DNA from: Pseudomonadota bacterium
GTDB lineage: Bacteria; Pseudomonadota; Gammaproteobacteria; Steroidobacterales; Steroidobacteraceae
Direction: 5' to 3'
Length of the DNA stretch: 64,000 nucleotides
Assembly: GCA_018241525.1 (NCBI GenBank)
Contig: JAFEDR010000009.1
Coordinates: 868,001-932,000, forward strand
Of this stretch, positions 17,542 through 26,587 are shown in pieces (position 1 is the stretch's first letter; each line of letters begins with the position of its first letter). The notes below the pieces were generated by a model that was not told the origin of the DNA, did no database searches, and saw only the letters and a program-made list of their open reading frames with translations. Both the position numbers and the translations under genes were made by a program.

Positions 17542-19149
17542 ATGAACGCTCCTGCGTCATGGATCCCGCGCCTGCTCCTCTGCGGTCTCGCGGCGCTAGG
17601 CTGCGATGCGCGGCCTGCACAGGCCCGCGAGCCGACGCCCGTGGTCGCGACCGATACGGGCCGGCTGCGCGGCTTCGTCGATGACGGCGTGCGCGAGTAC
17701 CGCGGCATCCCGTTCGCGCGGCCGCCGACCGGCGAGCGGCGCTTCGCGCCGCCCGTGCCGCAGCCGCGCTGGCCTGGCGTGCTGGATGCCAGCCATCACC
17801 GCAGTCCCTGCCCGCAGGTCGTGCGCTTCGCGCAGACCGACGGCAGCGACGACGAGGACTGCCTCTACCTCAATGTCGCCGTGCCCGCCGCCGCGCACGC
17901 CGGGCGGCGCGCGGTGCTGGTATGGATCCACGGCGGCGCCTACGTCGGCGGATCGGCGGACATCTATCCGCTGCGCGAGCTCGCGCTACGGGGCGATCTG
18001 GTGGTCGTCTCGGTCAACTATCGGCTGGGCGCGCTCGGCTTCCTGGCCCATCCGGCGCTCGATCCCGTCCATGCCGGCGCCGTGGGGCTCGAGGACCAGC
18101 GCGAGGCGCTGCGCTGGATCCGGCGAAACATCGCCGCGTTCGGCGGGGACCCGCGACGCGTGACGCTCGCCGGTGAATCCGCCGGCGCCTCGAGCGTGTG
18201 CCTGCAGCTGGTGGCACCGGAGCGCTCGCGCGGGCTGTTCGACCGCGCGATCATCCAAAGCATCGGCTGTCCGCTGCGGCTGCGAAGTCAGGAGCAGGCG
18301 GTCGCCACCGCCCGCGCGCTCGCGGAGCGCGTGCAGTGCGTGGACCCGGTCGGTGCCGCGACGTGCCTGCGCGCCGTGCCGGTGCCCGCGCTGCTGGAGG
18401 CGCAGACGGCGGTCGCCGCGCTCGATCCACGCGCGTTCGTGCCGTCGATCGGCACGGTGAGCACGCCGCGACAGCCCCTCGACGCGCTGCAGCGCGGCGA
18501 ATTTCTGCGCGTACCGATCCTGAACGGCGGCAACCGCGATGAGATGCGCCTGTACGTCGGCTACGAGGTCGCCGGCGGTCACCCGCTCGGGTCGGCGGAC
18601 GTCGAGGCCAGGCTCCGGACGCTCTACGGGACGAACGCGGCGCGGGTGGCGAGCGCGTACCCGCGGGCGGCGGATGACCCGGTGCCGGCCTGGCTCGGCC
18701 GGATGGAGTCGGACTACACGCCGGACGGGCCGCTGAGCAACTGCCTGATGATCGGCACGGCACGACTCGCTTCGCGCTGGGCGACGGTCTACCAGTACGA
18801 ATTCACCGACGACGCCGCACCGCCGGTGATGCCGGATCCGGGCTTCCCGATGGGCGCCGTGCACTCGGCCGAGCTCGCGTACTTCTTCCCGAAGATCTCA
18901 TTCAACCACCGCATCGACGGCCCGGACGTGGCGCCCGGCTCGCGGGCGCTGGCCCGGCAGATGGTCGAGTACTGGAGCGCGTTCGTCCGCGACGGCCGGC
19001 CCGCGGTCGCGGGCCTGCCCGTCTGGCCGGCGTTCCGCGCCGCGACGGACGTGCTCCGGCTCGATCCCGCCGGACCCGCGACCTTCGACGCCGACGCGGC
19101 GCACCACTGCGAGCTGTGGCGCGAGCTCTACCCCGACGCCGTTCCCTAG
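17542..19149 (+). CDS. Secreted type-B carboxylesterase/lipase family protein
   Basis: A 535-residue esterase with a signal sequence (MNAPASWIPRLLLCGLAALGCDARPAQA; the Cys in LGCD could be a lipobox-like variant). Family landmarks are all there: REYRGIPFARPPTGERRF, SDDEDCLYLNV, the oxyanion IHGGAYVGGS, the nucleophile in LAGESAGASSV, a Glu in GGNRDEMRLY and the His in GAVHSAELAYFF. It hydrolyses carboxylic esters outside the cytoplasm; the natural substrate is not evident. Its start may be leaderless. It is followed after about 80 bp by an orphan sensor kinase. Confidence 0.88.
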   Translation: MNAPASWIPRLLLCGLAALGCDARPAQAREPTPVVATDTGRLRGFVDDGVREYRGIPFARPPTGERRFAPPVPQPRWPGVLDASHHRSPCPQVVRFAQTDGSDDEDCLYLNVAVPAAAHAGRRAVLVWIHGGAYVGGSADIYPLRELALRGDLVVVSVNYRLGALGFLAHPALDPVHAGAVGLEDQREALRWIRRNIAAFGGDPRRVTLAGESAGASSVCLQLVAPERSRGLFDRAIIQSIGCPLRLRSQEQAVATARALAERVQCVDPVGAATCLRAVPVPALLEAQTAVAALDPRAFVPSIGTVSTPRQPLDALQRGEFLRVPILNGGNRDEMRLYVGYEVAGGHPLGSADVEARLRTLYGTNAARVASAYPRAADDPVPAWLGRMESDYTPDGPLSNCLMIGTARLASRWATVYQYEFTDDAAPPVMPDPGFPMGAVHSAELAYFFPKISFNHRIDGPDVAPGSRALARQMVEYWSAFVRDGRPAVAGLPVWPAFRAATDVLRLDPAGPATFDADAAHHCELWRELYPDAVP

Positions 19150-19227
19150 CACGCCTTCCCGCGGCGCCGGTCGCGGGCGTGGGATTTGCAGGGATCGGCG
19201 CACAGGAGGTTGTGGGAGAGTCAACGC

Positions 19228-20727
19228 ATGGACACCATCCGCAAGCTCGTACCGCTCCTCCAGACCCTGGCGGACGACCGGCCGCTCGGAGATCTGCTCG
19301 CGGGCGTCATCGCTTACGCGGAGGCCCGCGCACCCGGGATGCGGATGTCGGTACTGCTGGCGGACACCGCAGCCGGGGTCCTGCGTCACGGAGCGGCACC
19401 GGCGCTGCCGGAGGCCTACTGTCGTGCGATCGACGGCCTGCCCTATGGCGAGGGCGTCGGCTCGTGCGGCACGGCGGCGGCGCGCCGCGAGCTCGTGATC
19501 GTCGCGGACATTGCCAGCTCGCCGCTGTGGGCGGACTTCCGCGAACTCGCCGCGCAGCACGGCCTCGCCGCCTGCTGGTCGATCCCGATCCTGAGCGATC
19601 ACCACGAGCTGCTCGGTACCTGCGCGATGTACTACGACGTGCCGCGCACGCCGAGTGCCGTCGAAATCCAGTTCATCAGCGGACTCGGTGCACTGGCGGC
19701 GCTCGTGATCCACCGGCACCGCGAGCACGCCGCGCGGCTGCGCAACGAGGGCCGCTTCCGCTTCCTCGCGAGCCGGTTCCCGGACGCGATCATCGAGCAT
19801 GCCGGCGGCAGCATCCGCTACCTGAACGACTCGGCCGTCCAGCTGCTCGGGCTCGAGACCGCGACGGCTGCGATCGGACTCACGCTCGGCGACGTGCTCG
19901 AGCCGCAAACCGTCCGGCGCCTGCTCGGGCTGCGGCGTGGCCCGAGTCGCATCGAATGGCGCCCGCGTGGCGGGCGAACCGTCGCGTGCGAGGTGAGCGC
20001 GGTCGAGGTGCCGGTCGCGGACGAGGTGAGCTCGCTGCTCGTCTGCCGCGACGTGTCGGCGGAAGTCTCGCTCGAGCGGCAGATCGCGGCTGCGGTGACC
20101 GCCGAGCAGGAGCGCGTCAGCCATGACCTGCACGACGGGCTCGGCCAGCACCTGACCGGCATCGGCTTCCTGGTCGAGGCGCTCGGCAAGGGTCCGCTGC
20201 AGCCGGCGGAAGGCGTGCGCCAGGAGCTCGCGAAGATCAGCCGTCTCGTCAACCAGGCGATCGCCGACTCGCGGCGGCTGGCGCGCACGCTGTCCCCGGT
20301 GATCCGGGACCGGCAGGGGCTCGAGGAAGCGCTGCGCGAGCTCGTCGCGCACACGCGCGACATCGTCGGCCTGGCGGCGCGGCTCGAGGTGCCGGTGAGT
20401 GGCGTGCCGGACCTCGATGCCGGCGTGGCCTCGCAGCTCTACCGGATCGCGCAGGAGGCGCTGACCAACGTGGCTCGCCACGCGCAGGCGCGCAGCGTCG
20501 TCGTCTCGCTCGCGCACGCCGCCGAGACGCTCACCCTCGCCATCGAGGACGACGGTGTCGGCATCGACGCCGCGCTCGGAGTCCCGGCCGGGCTTGGTCT
20601 TAGGATCATGCAGTACCGGGCGCGCGTCATCGATGCAACGCTGATCGTCGAGACGCGACCCGGCGGCGGGACCCGGATCGCCTGCCAGCTGCCGCTCGGC
20701 GCGACCGCGGCGGCGATCGCCCGCTGA
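19228..20727 (+). CDS. GAF-PAS sensor histidine kinase (HisKA_3/NarL-partner type)
   Basis: A 499-residue kinase without transmembrane segments. A GAF domain occupies about residues 10-170 (GVGSCGTAAARRELVIVADIASSPLW, CWSIPILSDHHELLGTCAMYY), and a degenerate PAS domain lies around 180-285. The HisKA_3 dimerisation domain follows with phosphoacceptor H299 in VSHDLHDGLGQHL, then a HATPase (EALTNVARHAQA, DDGVGID, GLGLRIMQYRA). This kinase class normally pairs with a NarL/FixJ response regulator, but none is next to it. GAGAG before the ATG supports this start over one 42 bp upstream. The cytoplasmic GAF suggests a soluble ligand or redox input. Confidence 0.88.
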   Translation: MDTIRKLVPLLQTLADDRPLGDLLAGVIAYAEARAPGMRMSVLLADTAAGVLRHGAAPALPEAYCRAIDGLPYGEGVGSCGTAAARRELVIVADIASSPLWADFRELAAQHGLAACWSIPILSDHHELLGTCAMYYDVPRTPSAVEIQFISGLGALAALVIHRHREHAARLRNEGRFRFLASRFPDAIIEHAGGSIRYLNDSAVQLLGLETATAAIGLTLGDVLEPQTVRRLLGLRRGPSRIEWRPRGGRTVACEVSAVEVPVADEVSSLLVCRDVSAEVSLERQIAAAVTAEQERVSHDLHDGLGQHLTGIGFLVEALGKGPLQPAEGVRQELAKISRLVNQAIADSRRLARTLSPVIRDRQGLEEALRELVAHTRDIVGLAARLEVPVSGVPDLDAGVASQLYRIAQEALTNVARHAQARSVVVSLAHAAETLTLAIEDDGVGIDAALGVPAGLGLRIMQYRARVIDATLIVETRPGGGTRIACQLPLGATAAAIAR

Positions 20728-20736
20728 GCGGCGCGG

Positions 20737-21579
20737 TCAGCGCGCCGGGGCGCAGATCCCCGTGCCGTTGGGCTGCGGCACGCAGGCAGTGCCGGCCGGG
20801 CAGGACGCAAGGCGCGTGGCCCCGTTGACGTCCGTGAGCAGCACGTCGCGGCCGCTGCAGGACTGCGCAGCCGGAACGCCGGGCGCGACCGGCGCATGCT
20901 CCGCCGTCGCGTGCGCTGCGCCGGCGGTCGTGATCGCCGCCGGCGGCGGCGCGTTGGGCGCGCCCTCCATGCCGCGGCAGCCGAGGCGCTCCATGCACAC
21001 CTGGTTGGTGGGGCAGGAGACGGGCGTGCCGGCGACGCAGCCACGCGCGTTCGCCCGGGTGTCGCGCGGGTCGCAGCGCTCGCGGCCATTGCAGGACCGG
21101 CCGTCGTCGCAGTCCGCGTCGCTGACGCACAGCATCGCGGACGCGGTTCTCTCCGCCGCCGCCAGTTCGCCGGGCCCCGCGAGGTGGCCGCGGATGACGT
21201 CACCCAGCGGGCGATTCCGGCCGTCGCCGAGGACGGCGAAGACTTCCGCGCCGGCGACGTCCCACGCCAGCGGACTGCCGGAGGGCGGGGCGGTGACGAA
21301 CAGTCCGACCCGGCTCACCCCGTCCGGGTCGAGCGGTTCGGCGAGCGTGAGCGGCACGGTGCGCGTCGAACCGGCCGGCCACGCGGTGCCCGAGGGCAGC
21401 GCGAGGCGCCGCTCGGCACGCCCGGCCTCGCGGATGCGCAGCTCGACGCGTGCGCCCGCCGGAAGACCGGTGGCGCCGGTCTCGACGCGCAGCAGCAGCC
21501 GGTCGACGGGCGCCGCCGCGAGCGAGGGTGTGGCGGCGATCAGCAGCAGTGCGGCAAGTGCGGCGCGGTACGGAGGCAT
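20737..21579 (-). CDS. Secreted Cys-rich protein of unknown function
   Basis: A 280-residue protein with a signal peptide (RAALAALLLIAATPSLAAA). The first 150 mature residues look like a beta-rich domain (VDRLLLRVETGATGLPAGARVELRIREAG). Then comes a compact disulfide-rich module, CVSDADCDDGRSCNGRERCD continuing to CVAGTPVSC and QVCMERLGC. It resembles the C-x-DADCDDG-x-CNG-E-C modules seen in secreted proteins of myxobacteria and planctomycetes. A proline/alanine linker and a final CSG...CPAGTACVPQ segment close it. No catalytic site was recognised. It converges on the sensor kinase; the stops are 9 bp apart. Confidence 0.65.
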   Translation of the reverse strand: MPPYRAALAALLLIAATPSLAAAPVDRLLLRVETGATGLPAGARVELRIREAGRAERRLALPSGTAWPAGSTRTVPLTLAEPLDPDGVSRVGLFVTAPPSGSPLAWDVAGAEVFAVLGDGRNRPLGDVIRGHLAGPGELAAAERTASAMLCVSDADCDDGRSCNGRERCDPRDTRANARGCVAGTPVSCPTNQVCMERLGCRGMEGAPNAPPPAAITTAGAAHATAEHAPVAPGVPAAQSCSGRDVLLTDVNGATRLASCPAGTACVPQPNGTGICAPAR

Positions 21580-21813
21580 GCGGGGCGAGGCCTCATGGGT
21601 GCCCTGCCACTTTACACCAAGGTGTCGCGGACCTGCCCCGCCGCAACGCCGCCGCCGAGCATGGCGGTTGCAGCGGCGCGTGTCAGGCCGCAGCATGGGC
21701 CGCCTTCGGCCGCCATCCGTCGCGAGGCGGCCGAACCGGCCGGGTGGCATCGCCGCGAGCATGGGCCCGCCCGAGTTCGCGCCCGCTTCCCCTCACCCTG
21801 GCCGGAGACCCTC

Positions 21814-23016
21814 ATGCCGCGCATCGCCCTCGCCCTCGCGCTCGGACTGCTGGCGGGGTCGGCCACCTCGGCCCCGCAATGGCTGGTGCACGCGCACCTG
21901 ATCGATGGCCGCGGTGGGGCCGACGCGCCGCTCGTCGACATACGCATCGAGGACGGCCGGATCGCGGAAATCGCCGTGCCAGCGCCGCGGCCCGGCGCGC
22001 TCGACCTGCGCGGTGGCTACCTGCTGCCGGGCTTCATCGACGCCCATTCCCACATCGAGACGCCGGCCGCGGCACATCGCGCGCTGCTGAGCGGCGTCAC
22101 CACCACGCGCGTGCTGGGCGATGCCTATCTGAAGGCGCTTGCGACCCGCGACCTCGTGCACGGCGGCTGGGTGGAAGGGCCGGAGATGCTGGTCTCGGGC
22201 GGCCACATCCGCCCGCGCCTTGGCGAGCCGTTCATCCTGAGCTTCCCGCAGTTCGGCCGGTACCTGGACGCACCGCTCGAGGGCGCGGACAACGTTCGGG
22301 CCGTTGCGCGAGCGGTGATCGCGCGCGGCGCCGACGTCCTCAAGATCGGTGCCAGCGAGCGGGCGGGCCTCGCAAGCACCGACCCGCGCCGCCAGGAGCT
22401 CAGTTACGAGGAAATGCGGGCGGTCGTCGAGGAGGCGAGCCGCGCGCATCTTTACGTCGCCGCGCACGCCCACGATCGCAACGGCGCCAACGCGGCCGTG
22501 CGCGCCGGCGTGCGCAGCATCGAGCACGGCACCTGGCTCGACGACGAGACGCTGGCGCTGATGAAGGCACGCGGCACGTTTCTCGTGCCCACGCTCGCCA
22601 TCATGAGCCCGCTGGGGGATCCCCGCGGGGACAGCGCCGAGGCCATCGCCCTGCAGCTGCGGACGCGGGCGATGATGCGGCCGCTGCGCGACGCGGTGCG
22701 CAAGGCACACGCGCTCGGCATCCCGATCGCCGCCGGCACCGACGGCGACTACGGCGAAGGCGACAGCGCCCGCGTGCGCCCGCCGCACGAGATCGAGGAG
22801 CTGGTGGCGGTGGGCTTCACTCCCCTCGAGGCCATCACCGCGGCGACCTGGCAATCCGCGAAGCTGCTCGGAATCGAGCAGCGTACCGGCAGTCTCGCGC
22901 CCGGGCTCGACGCCGACCTGATGCTCGTCGAGCGCGACCCGCGGATCGATACGACGACGCTGTACGAACCGTTGCTGGTGGTCCGGCACGGCCGGGTCGC
23001 GGTGAATCGGCTGTGA
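21814..23016 (+). CDS. Secreted amidohydrolase superfamily protein (imidazolonepropionase/prolidase-like)
   Basis: A 400-residue metal-dependent hydrolase with a signal peptide (IALALALGLLAGSATSA). Metal and catalytic motifs: GFIDAHSHIE (HxH), a Lys in ADVLKIGASERAG, His residues in YVAAHAHDRNGAN and SIEHGTWLDDE, and the catalytic Asp in IAAGTDGDYGEG. The last 60 residues (EAITAATWQSAKLLGIEQRTGSLAPGLDADLML) are the standard small beta-sandwich end of the family. Substrates of this secreted branch are often dipeptides or cyclic amides; here unknown. The stop TGA overlaps a possible GTG start of the beta-lactamase. Confidence 0.85.
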   Translation: MPRIALALALGLLAGSATSAPQWLVHAHLIDGRGGADAPLVDIRIEDGRIAEIAVPAPRPGALDLRGGYLLPGFIDAHSHIETPAAAHRALLSGVTTTRVLGDAYLKALATRDLVHGGWVEGPEMLVSGGHIRPRLGEPFILSFPQFGRYLDAPLEGADNVRAVARAVIARGADVLKIGASERAGLASTDPRRQELSYEEMRAVVEEASRAHLYVAAHAHDRNGANAAVRAGVRSIEHGTWLDDETLALMKARGTFLVPTLAIMSPLGDPRGDSAEAIALQLRTRAMMRPLRDAVRKAHALGIPIAAGTDGDYGEGDSARVRPPHEIEELVAVGFTPLEAITAATWQSAKLLGIEQRTGSLAPGLDADLMLVERDPRIDTTTLYEPLLVVRHGRVAVNRL

Positions 23017-23033
23017 GCGGGCACTCTGCCACC

Positions 23034-23909
23034 ATGGTGGATCTACGCCGGCGGGCGCTCGTTGCCGCGCTGGCCGTGAGTCCGGTCGCTGCGCTCGCGG
23101 CCGGCGCCGCCCGAGCAGGGGCGGTGGACGGGCAGCTGCGCTCGCTCGAGCTCGATTCCGGCGGACGCCTCGGGCTCGCCGTGCTCGACACCGGATCCCG
23201 GCGCACGTTGCAGCACCGCGCCGACGAGCGCTTCTCGATGGCGTCGACGTTCAAGCTGCTGCTGGCCGGGGCGGTGCTCGCCAAGGTCGACGCCGGCGAG
23301 CGGCGCCTGGACGAGGTGCTCCACTACACCTCGGCCGACCTCCTCGCCCACTCTCCGGTCACCGCGCCCCGCGTGAGCGAAGGCGGCCTGTCGCTCGACC
23401 TCCTGGTCCGCGCGATTGTGGAGACGAGCGACAACACCGCCGCCAACGTGCTGCTCGACTGGATCGGCGGGCCGCCGGCGCTCACCGCCTTCGCCCGGCG
23501 AATCGGTGACCCTGTCACGCGGCTCGACCGGCGGGAGCCCGCGCTCAACAGCAACCTTGCCGGCGATCCGCGCGACACGACGACGCCCGCTGCGATGGTC
23601 GCGACGATTGAGCGGCTGCTGCTCGGTCGGGCGCTGGGCCCTGCGTCGCGCGAGCGGCTGCTCGAGGCGATGCGACGCTGCGAAACCGGCCGTGAGCGCC
23701 TGCGCGCGTCGCTGCCTCCCGGCTGGACGGCTGGAGACAAGACCGGCACCGGCGAGCGCGGTGCCGTCAATGACCTGGCGATCCTCTGGCCGCCGGGCCG
23801 TCCGCCGATCCTCGTGGCCTGCTACCTGAGCGACTCGCGGCGAACCGTGACCGAGCTCGCGTCGCTGCACGCACGGATCGGCGCGCTCGTCGCCGCAACG
23901 TTCGCCTGA
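23034..23909 (+). CDS. Class A serine beta-lactamase
   Basis: A 291-residue penicillin-hydrolase with all four class A motifs. They are S71-x-x-K74 in SMASTFK (Ambler 70-73), SDN in ETSDNTAAN (130-132), the omega-loop E-P-x-LN in DRREPALNSNLAGDPRDTTTP (E166, N170), and KTG in GDKTGTGERG (234-236). The N terminus RRRALVAALAVSPVAALAAGAARA is a signal peptide with an RR pair and could be a TAT type. It hydrolyses beta-lactams in the periplasm; the spectrum cannot be read by eye. An alternative GTG at 23013 overlaps the stop of the amidohydrolase (GTGA), which would couple the two. No AmpR-like regulator is adjacent. Confidence 0.93.
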   Translation: MVDLRRRALVAALAVSPVAALAAGAARAGAVDGQLRSLELDSGGRLGLAVLDTGSRRTLQHRADERFSMASTFKLLLAGAVLAKVDAGERRLDEVLHYTSADLLAHSPVTAPRVSEGGLSLDLLVRAIVETSDNTAANVLLDWIGGPPALTAFARRIGDPVTRLDRREPALNSNLAGDPRDTTTPAAMVATIERLLLGRALGPASRERLLEAMRRCETGRERLRASLPPGWTAGDKTGTGERGAVNDLAILWPPGRPPILVACYLSDSRRTVTELASLHARIGALVAATFA

Positions 23910-23927
23910 GTCGCCGCCGCGGCGAGC

Positions 23928-24503
23928 TCAGCGCAGCGCGTCGAGCGCGAGGTTGAGCTCCAGCACGTTCACCGTCCGCTCGCCGAGGAAGCCGAGCACC
24001 CTCCCCCGCACGTGGGCGGTCACGAGCGCATCGACGGTCGCCGACGGTAACCCGCGTGCGGAAGCCACCCGCCCGACCTGAAAGCGGGCGCCCGCTTCAC
24101 TGAGGTCTGGATCGAGTCCGCTAGCGGACGCAGTCACGAGCTCGACGGGCACCGCGTCGCGTACGGCGGGATCGGCTTGCCGTAGACGCGAAACCTGACT
24201 GTCCACGGCCGAGAGCAGCGCCGGATTGAGCGGCCCCAGGTTTGATCCGCCGGAAGCGAGTCCGTTGTAGGGCTGAGGCGCAGTGGCCGACGGGCGCCCC
24301 CAGAAGTATCGCGGACTCGCAAAACTCTGTCCGATCAGCGCCGAGCCAATGACGCCGCCGTCCCGGTGGATCAGGCTCCCGGACGCCGCCGCCGGGAATG
24401 CGATCCGCGCCACCAAGGTCACGAACGCCGGGTATGCGATGCCAAGCAGCAGGGTCATCGCCCCAAGCAGGACCAGGGTCGGCCGGAGATGACTGCGCAG
24501 CAT
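23928..24503 (-). CDS. kdpC: Potassium-transporting ATPase KdpC subunit
   Basis: A 191-residue KdpC with one N-terminal membrane span (LVLLGAMTLLLGIAYPAFVTLV), then the family blocks SLIHRDGGVIGSALIGQSF, RYFWGRPSAT, NGLASGGSNLGPLNP and VTASASGLDPDLSEAGARFQV. KdpC stabilises the KdpFABC complex and assists ATP binding by KdpB. It is the last gene of the minus-strand operon, 9 bp behind kdpB. The length matches the family. Confidence 0.97.
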   Translation of the reverse strand: MLRSHLRPTLVLLGAMTLLLGIAYPAFVTLVARIAFPAAASGSLIHRDGGVIGSALIGQSFASPRYFWGRPSATAPQPYNGLASGGSNLGPLNPALLSAVDSQVSRLRQADPAVRDAVPVELVTASASGLDPDLSEAGARFQVGRVASARGLPSATVDALVTAHVRGRVLGFLGERTVNVLELNLALDALR

Positions 24504-24512
24504 GTTCGCTCC

Positions 24513-26576
24513 TCAGGCCCAGCCGGCTGCGACCAGTGCGAGGTCGATGAGCTTGATGCCCGGAAATGGGATCAGGACGCCGCCCAGTCCGTAGATCAGC
24601 AGGTTCCGCCGCAGCAGTGCGCCGGCACCGAGCGGACGGTAGCGCACGCCTCGGATCGCCAGCGGGATCAGCGCAATAATGATCAGCGCGTTGAAGATCA
24701 CGGCCGAGAGGATCGCTGATTCCGGAGTAGCAAGGTGCATGATGTTGAGCGCACCGAGTTCCGGGTAGGTCAGCGCGAATGCAGCCGGGATAATGGCGAA
24801 GTATTTCGCCACGTCGTTCGCGATCGAGAAGGTCGTCAGCGCGCCGCGCGTCATCAGCATTTGCTTGCCAGTCTCGACGATCTCGATCAACTTGGTCGGG
24901 TTCGAGTCGAGGTCGACCATGTTGCCGGCCTCCTTCGCCGCCTGTGTGCCAGTGTTCATCGCAACCGCGACGTCGGACTGGGCGAGCGCCGGTGCGTCGT
25001 TAGTACCGTCACCGGTCATGGCGACCAGGCGGCCTTCGGCCTGGTGCGCGCGGATCAGGCGGAGCTTGGCCTCCGGGGTCGCCTCGGCTAGGAAGTCATC
25101 GACGCCCGCCTCGGCGGCGATCGCCGCGGCGGTCAGCCGGTTGTCCCCCGTGATCATGATCGTCTTGATGCCCATGTTGCGCAGGTCCGCGAATCGCTCC
25201 TTGATCCCGCCCTTGACCACGTCCTTGAGCTCGATGACCCCCGCGACCCGACCGCCGTCGGCCACCACAAGTGGGGTGCTGCCCCGTCGTGCGACCCGCT
25301 GCACGAGCTCGTCGACCGCCGCCGGGTACTCCGCGCTCCGGCCGCGAGCGTAGGCGGCGATCGCATCGGGAGCCCCCTTGCGAACCTGTCGGTCGCCGAG
25401 ATCTACCCCGCTCATCCGGGTGTGAGCCGAGAACGGCACGAACGAGGCGCCGAGCGCGTGCAAGTCACGTTCCCGAAGGTTGAAGCGCTGCTTCGCGAGC
25501 ACGACGACGCTGCGGCCCTCCGGCGTCTCGTCTGCCAAAGACCCCAGCTGCGCTGCGTCCGCCAGCTGCTGCTCGGTGAAGCCCGGCGCCGGCAGGAACG
25601 CGGTAGCCTGGCGGTTGCCGAGCGTGATGGTCCCCGTCTTGTCGAGCAGCAGCACGTCGACGTCGCCCGCCGCCTCGACCGCCCGGCCCGACGTCGCGAT
25701 GACATTGGCCTGCATCATGCGGCTCATGCCCGCGACGCCAATCGCGGACAGGAGCCCGCCGATCGTCGTCGGGATCAGGCACACGAGCAGCGCGATCAGC
25801 GCCGTCAGCGTCACCACCTGGCCGCTGCCCGATGTTTCGACGGCGAATGCCGAGAACGGCAGCAGCGTCACGATGACGGCCAGGAACACCAGCGTCAGCG
25901 CCACCAGCAGGATCGTCAGCGCCACCTCGTTCGGCGTCTTCTGGCGCTTCGCAGACTCGACCATCGAGATCATCCGATCGAGGAACGTCTCGCCGGGATT
26001 CGTCGAGACGCGCACGACGATCCAGTCCGACAGCACTCGGGTGCCACCCGTGACCGAAGAGAAGTCCCCCCCCGATTCGCGAATTACCGGTGCCGACTCG
26101 CCCGTGATCGCGCTCTCGTCAACCGAGGCCGCCCCTTCTATGACCTCGCCATCGGCCGGAATCACCTCGCGGGCCTCCACCCGGACGACATCGCCTCGGC
26201 GCAGCGCATCGGCGCGTACGCTCTCGACCCGTGTTCCCGGGCCGGGCAACAGCCGTCGTGCCATCACGGTCTGCCGCATGCTGCGCAGCGAGTCAGCCTG
26301 CGCGCGGCTCCGACCCTCCGCGAGCGCCTCAGCGAAGTTCGCGAACAGCACTGTGAAGAGCAGCCAAAATGCAATGGCGAGAATGAACCCCGGCCGCGCC
26401 TCACCATGGCCCCGCAGGGCGGCGATCCACAACACGACCGTCGCGATCGTGCCGAGGTAGACGACGAACATGACGGGATTGCGCCACTGCGCGCGCGGGT
26501 CGAGCTTGCGCAGCGCCTCGATCAGCGCCGGGCCGATGAGCTTCGTGTCGAAGAGACTCACTGCAGGTCGCACCAC
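24513..26576 (-). CDS. kdpB: Potassium-transporting P-type ATPase KdpB subunit
   Basis: A 687-residue P-type ATPase that drives the high-affinity Kdp potassium pump. It contains the phosphorylated Asp D312 in [11 protein letters not shown], the actuator-domain TGES loop ([15 protein letters not shown]), the ATP-binding KGAPDAI region, and the hinge [45 protein letters not shown] lies seven bases before the first of two tandem GTG codons; this start is chosen and the second GTG (one codon shorter) is equally possible. The reading frame stays open far upstream across kdpA, but that extension is antisense-like and not coding. It is 11 bp behind the kdpA stop. Confidence 0.96.
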   Translation of the reverse strand: MVRPAVSLFDTKLIGPALIEALRKLDPRAQWRNPVMFVVYLGTIATVVLWIAALRGHGEARPGFILAIAFWLLFTVLFANFAEALAEGRSRAQADSLRSMRQTVMARRLLPGPGTRVESVRADALRRGDVVRVEAREVIPADGEVIEGAASVDESAITGESAPVIRESGGDFSSVTGGTRVLSDWIVVRVSTNPGETFLDRMISMVESAKRQKTPNEVALTILLVALTLVFLAVIVTLLPFSAFAVETSGSGQVVTLTALIALLVCLIPTTIGGLLSAIGVAGMSRMMQANVIATSGRAVEAAGDVDVLLLDKTGTITLGNRQATAFLPAPGFTEQQLADAAQLGSLADETPEGRSVVVLAKQRFNLRERDLHALGASFVPFSAHTRMSGVDLGDRQVRKGAPDAIAAYARGRSAEYPAAVDELVQRVARRGSTPLVVADGGRVAGVIELKDVVKGGIKERFADLRNMGIKTIMITGDNRLTAAAIAAEAGVDDFLAEATPEAKLRLIRAHQAEGRLVAMTGDGTNDAPALAQSDVAVAMNTGTQAAKEAGNMVDLDSNPTKLIEIVETGKQMLMTRGALTTFSIANDVAKYFAIIPAAFALTYPELGALNIMHLATPESAILSAVIFNALIIIALIPLAIRGVRYRPLGAGALLRRNLLIYGLGGVLIPFPGIKLIDLALVAAGWA

Positions 26577-26587
26577 GCCGTCGCTCC

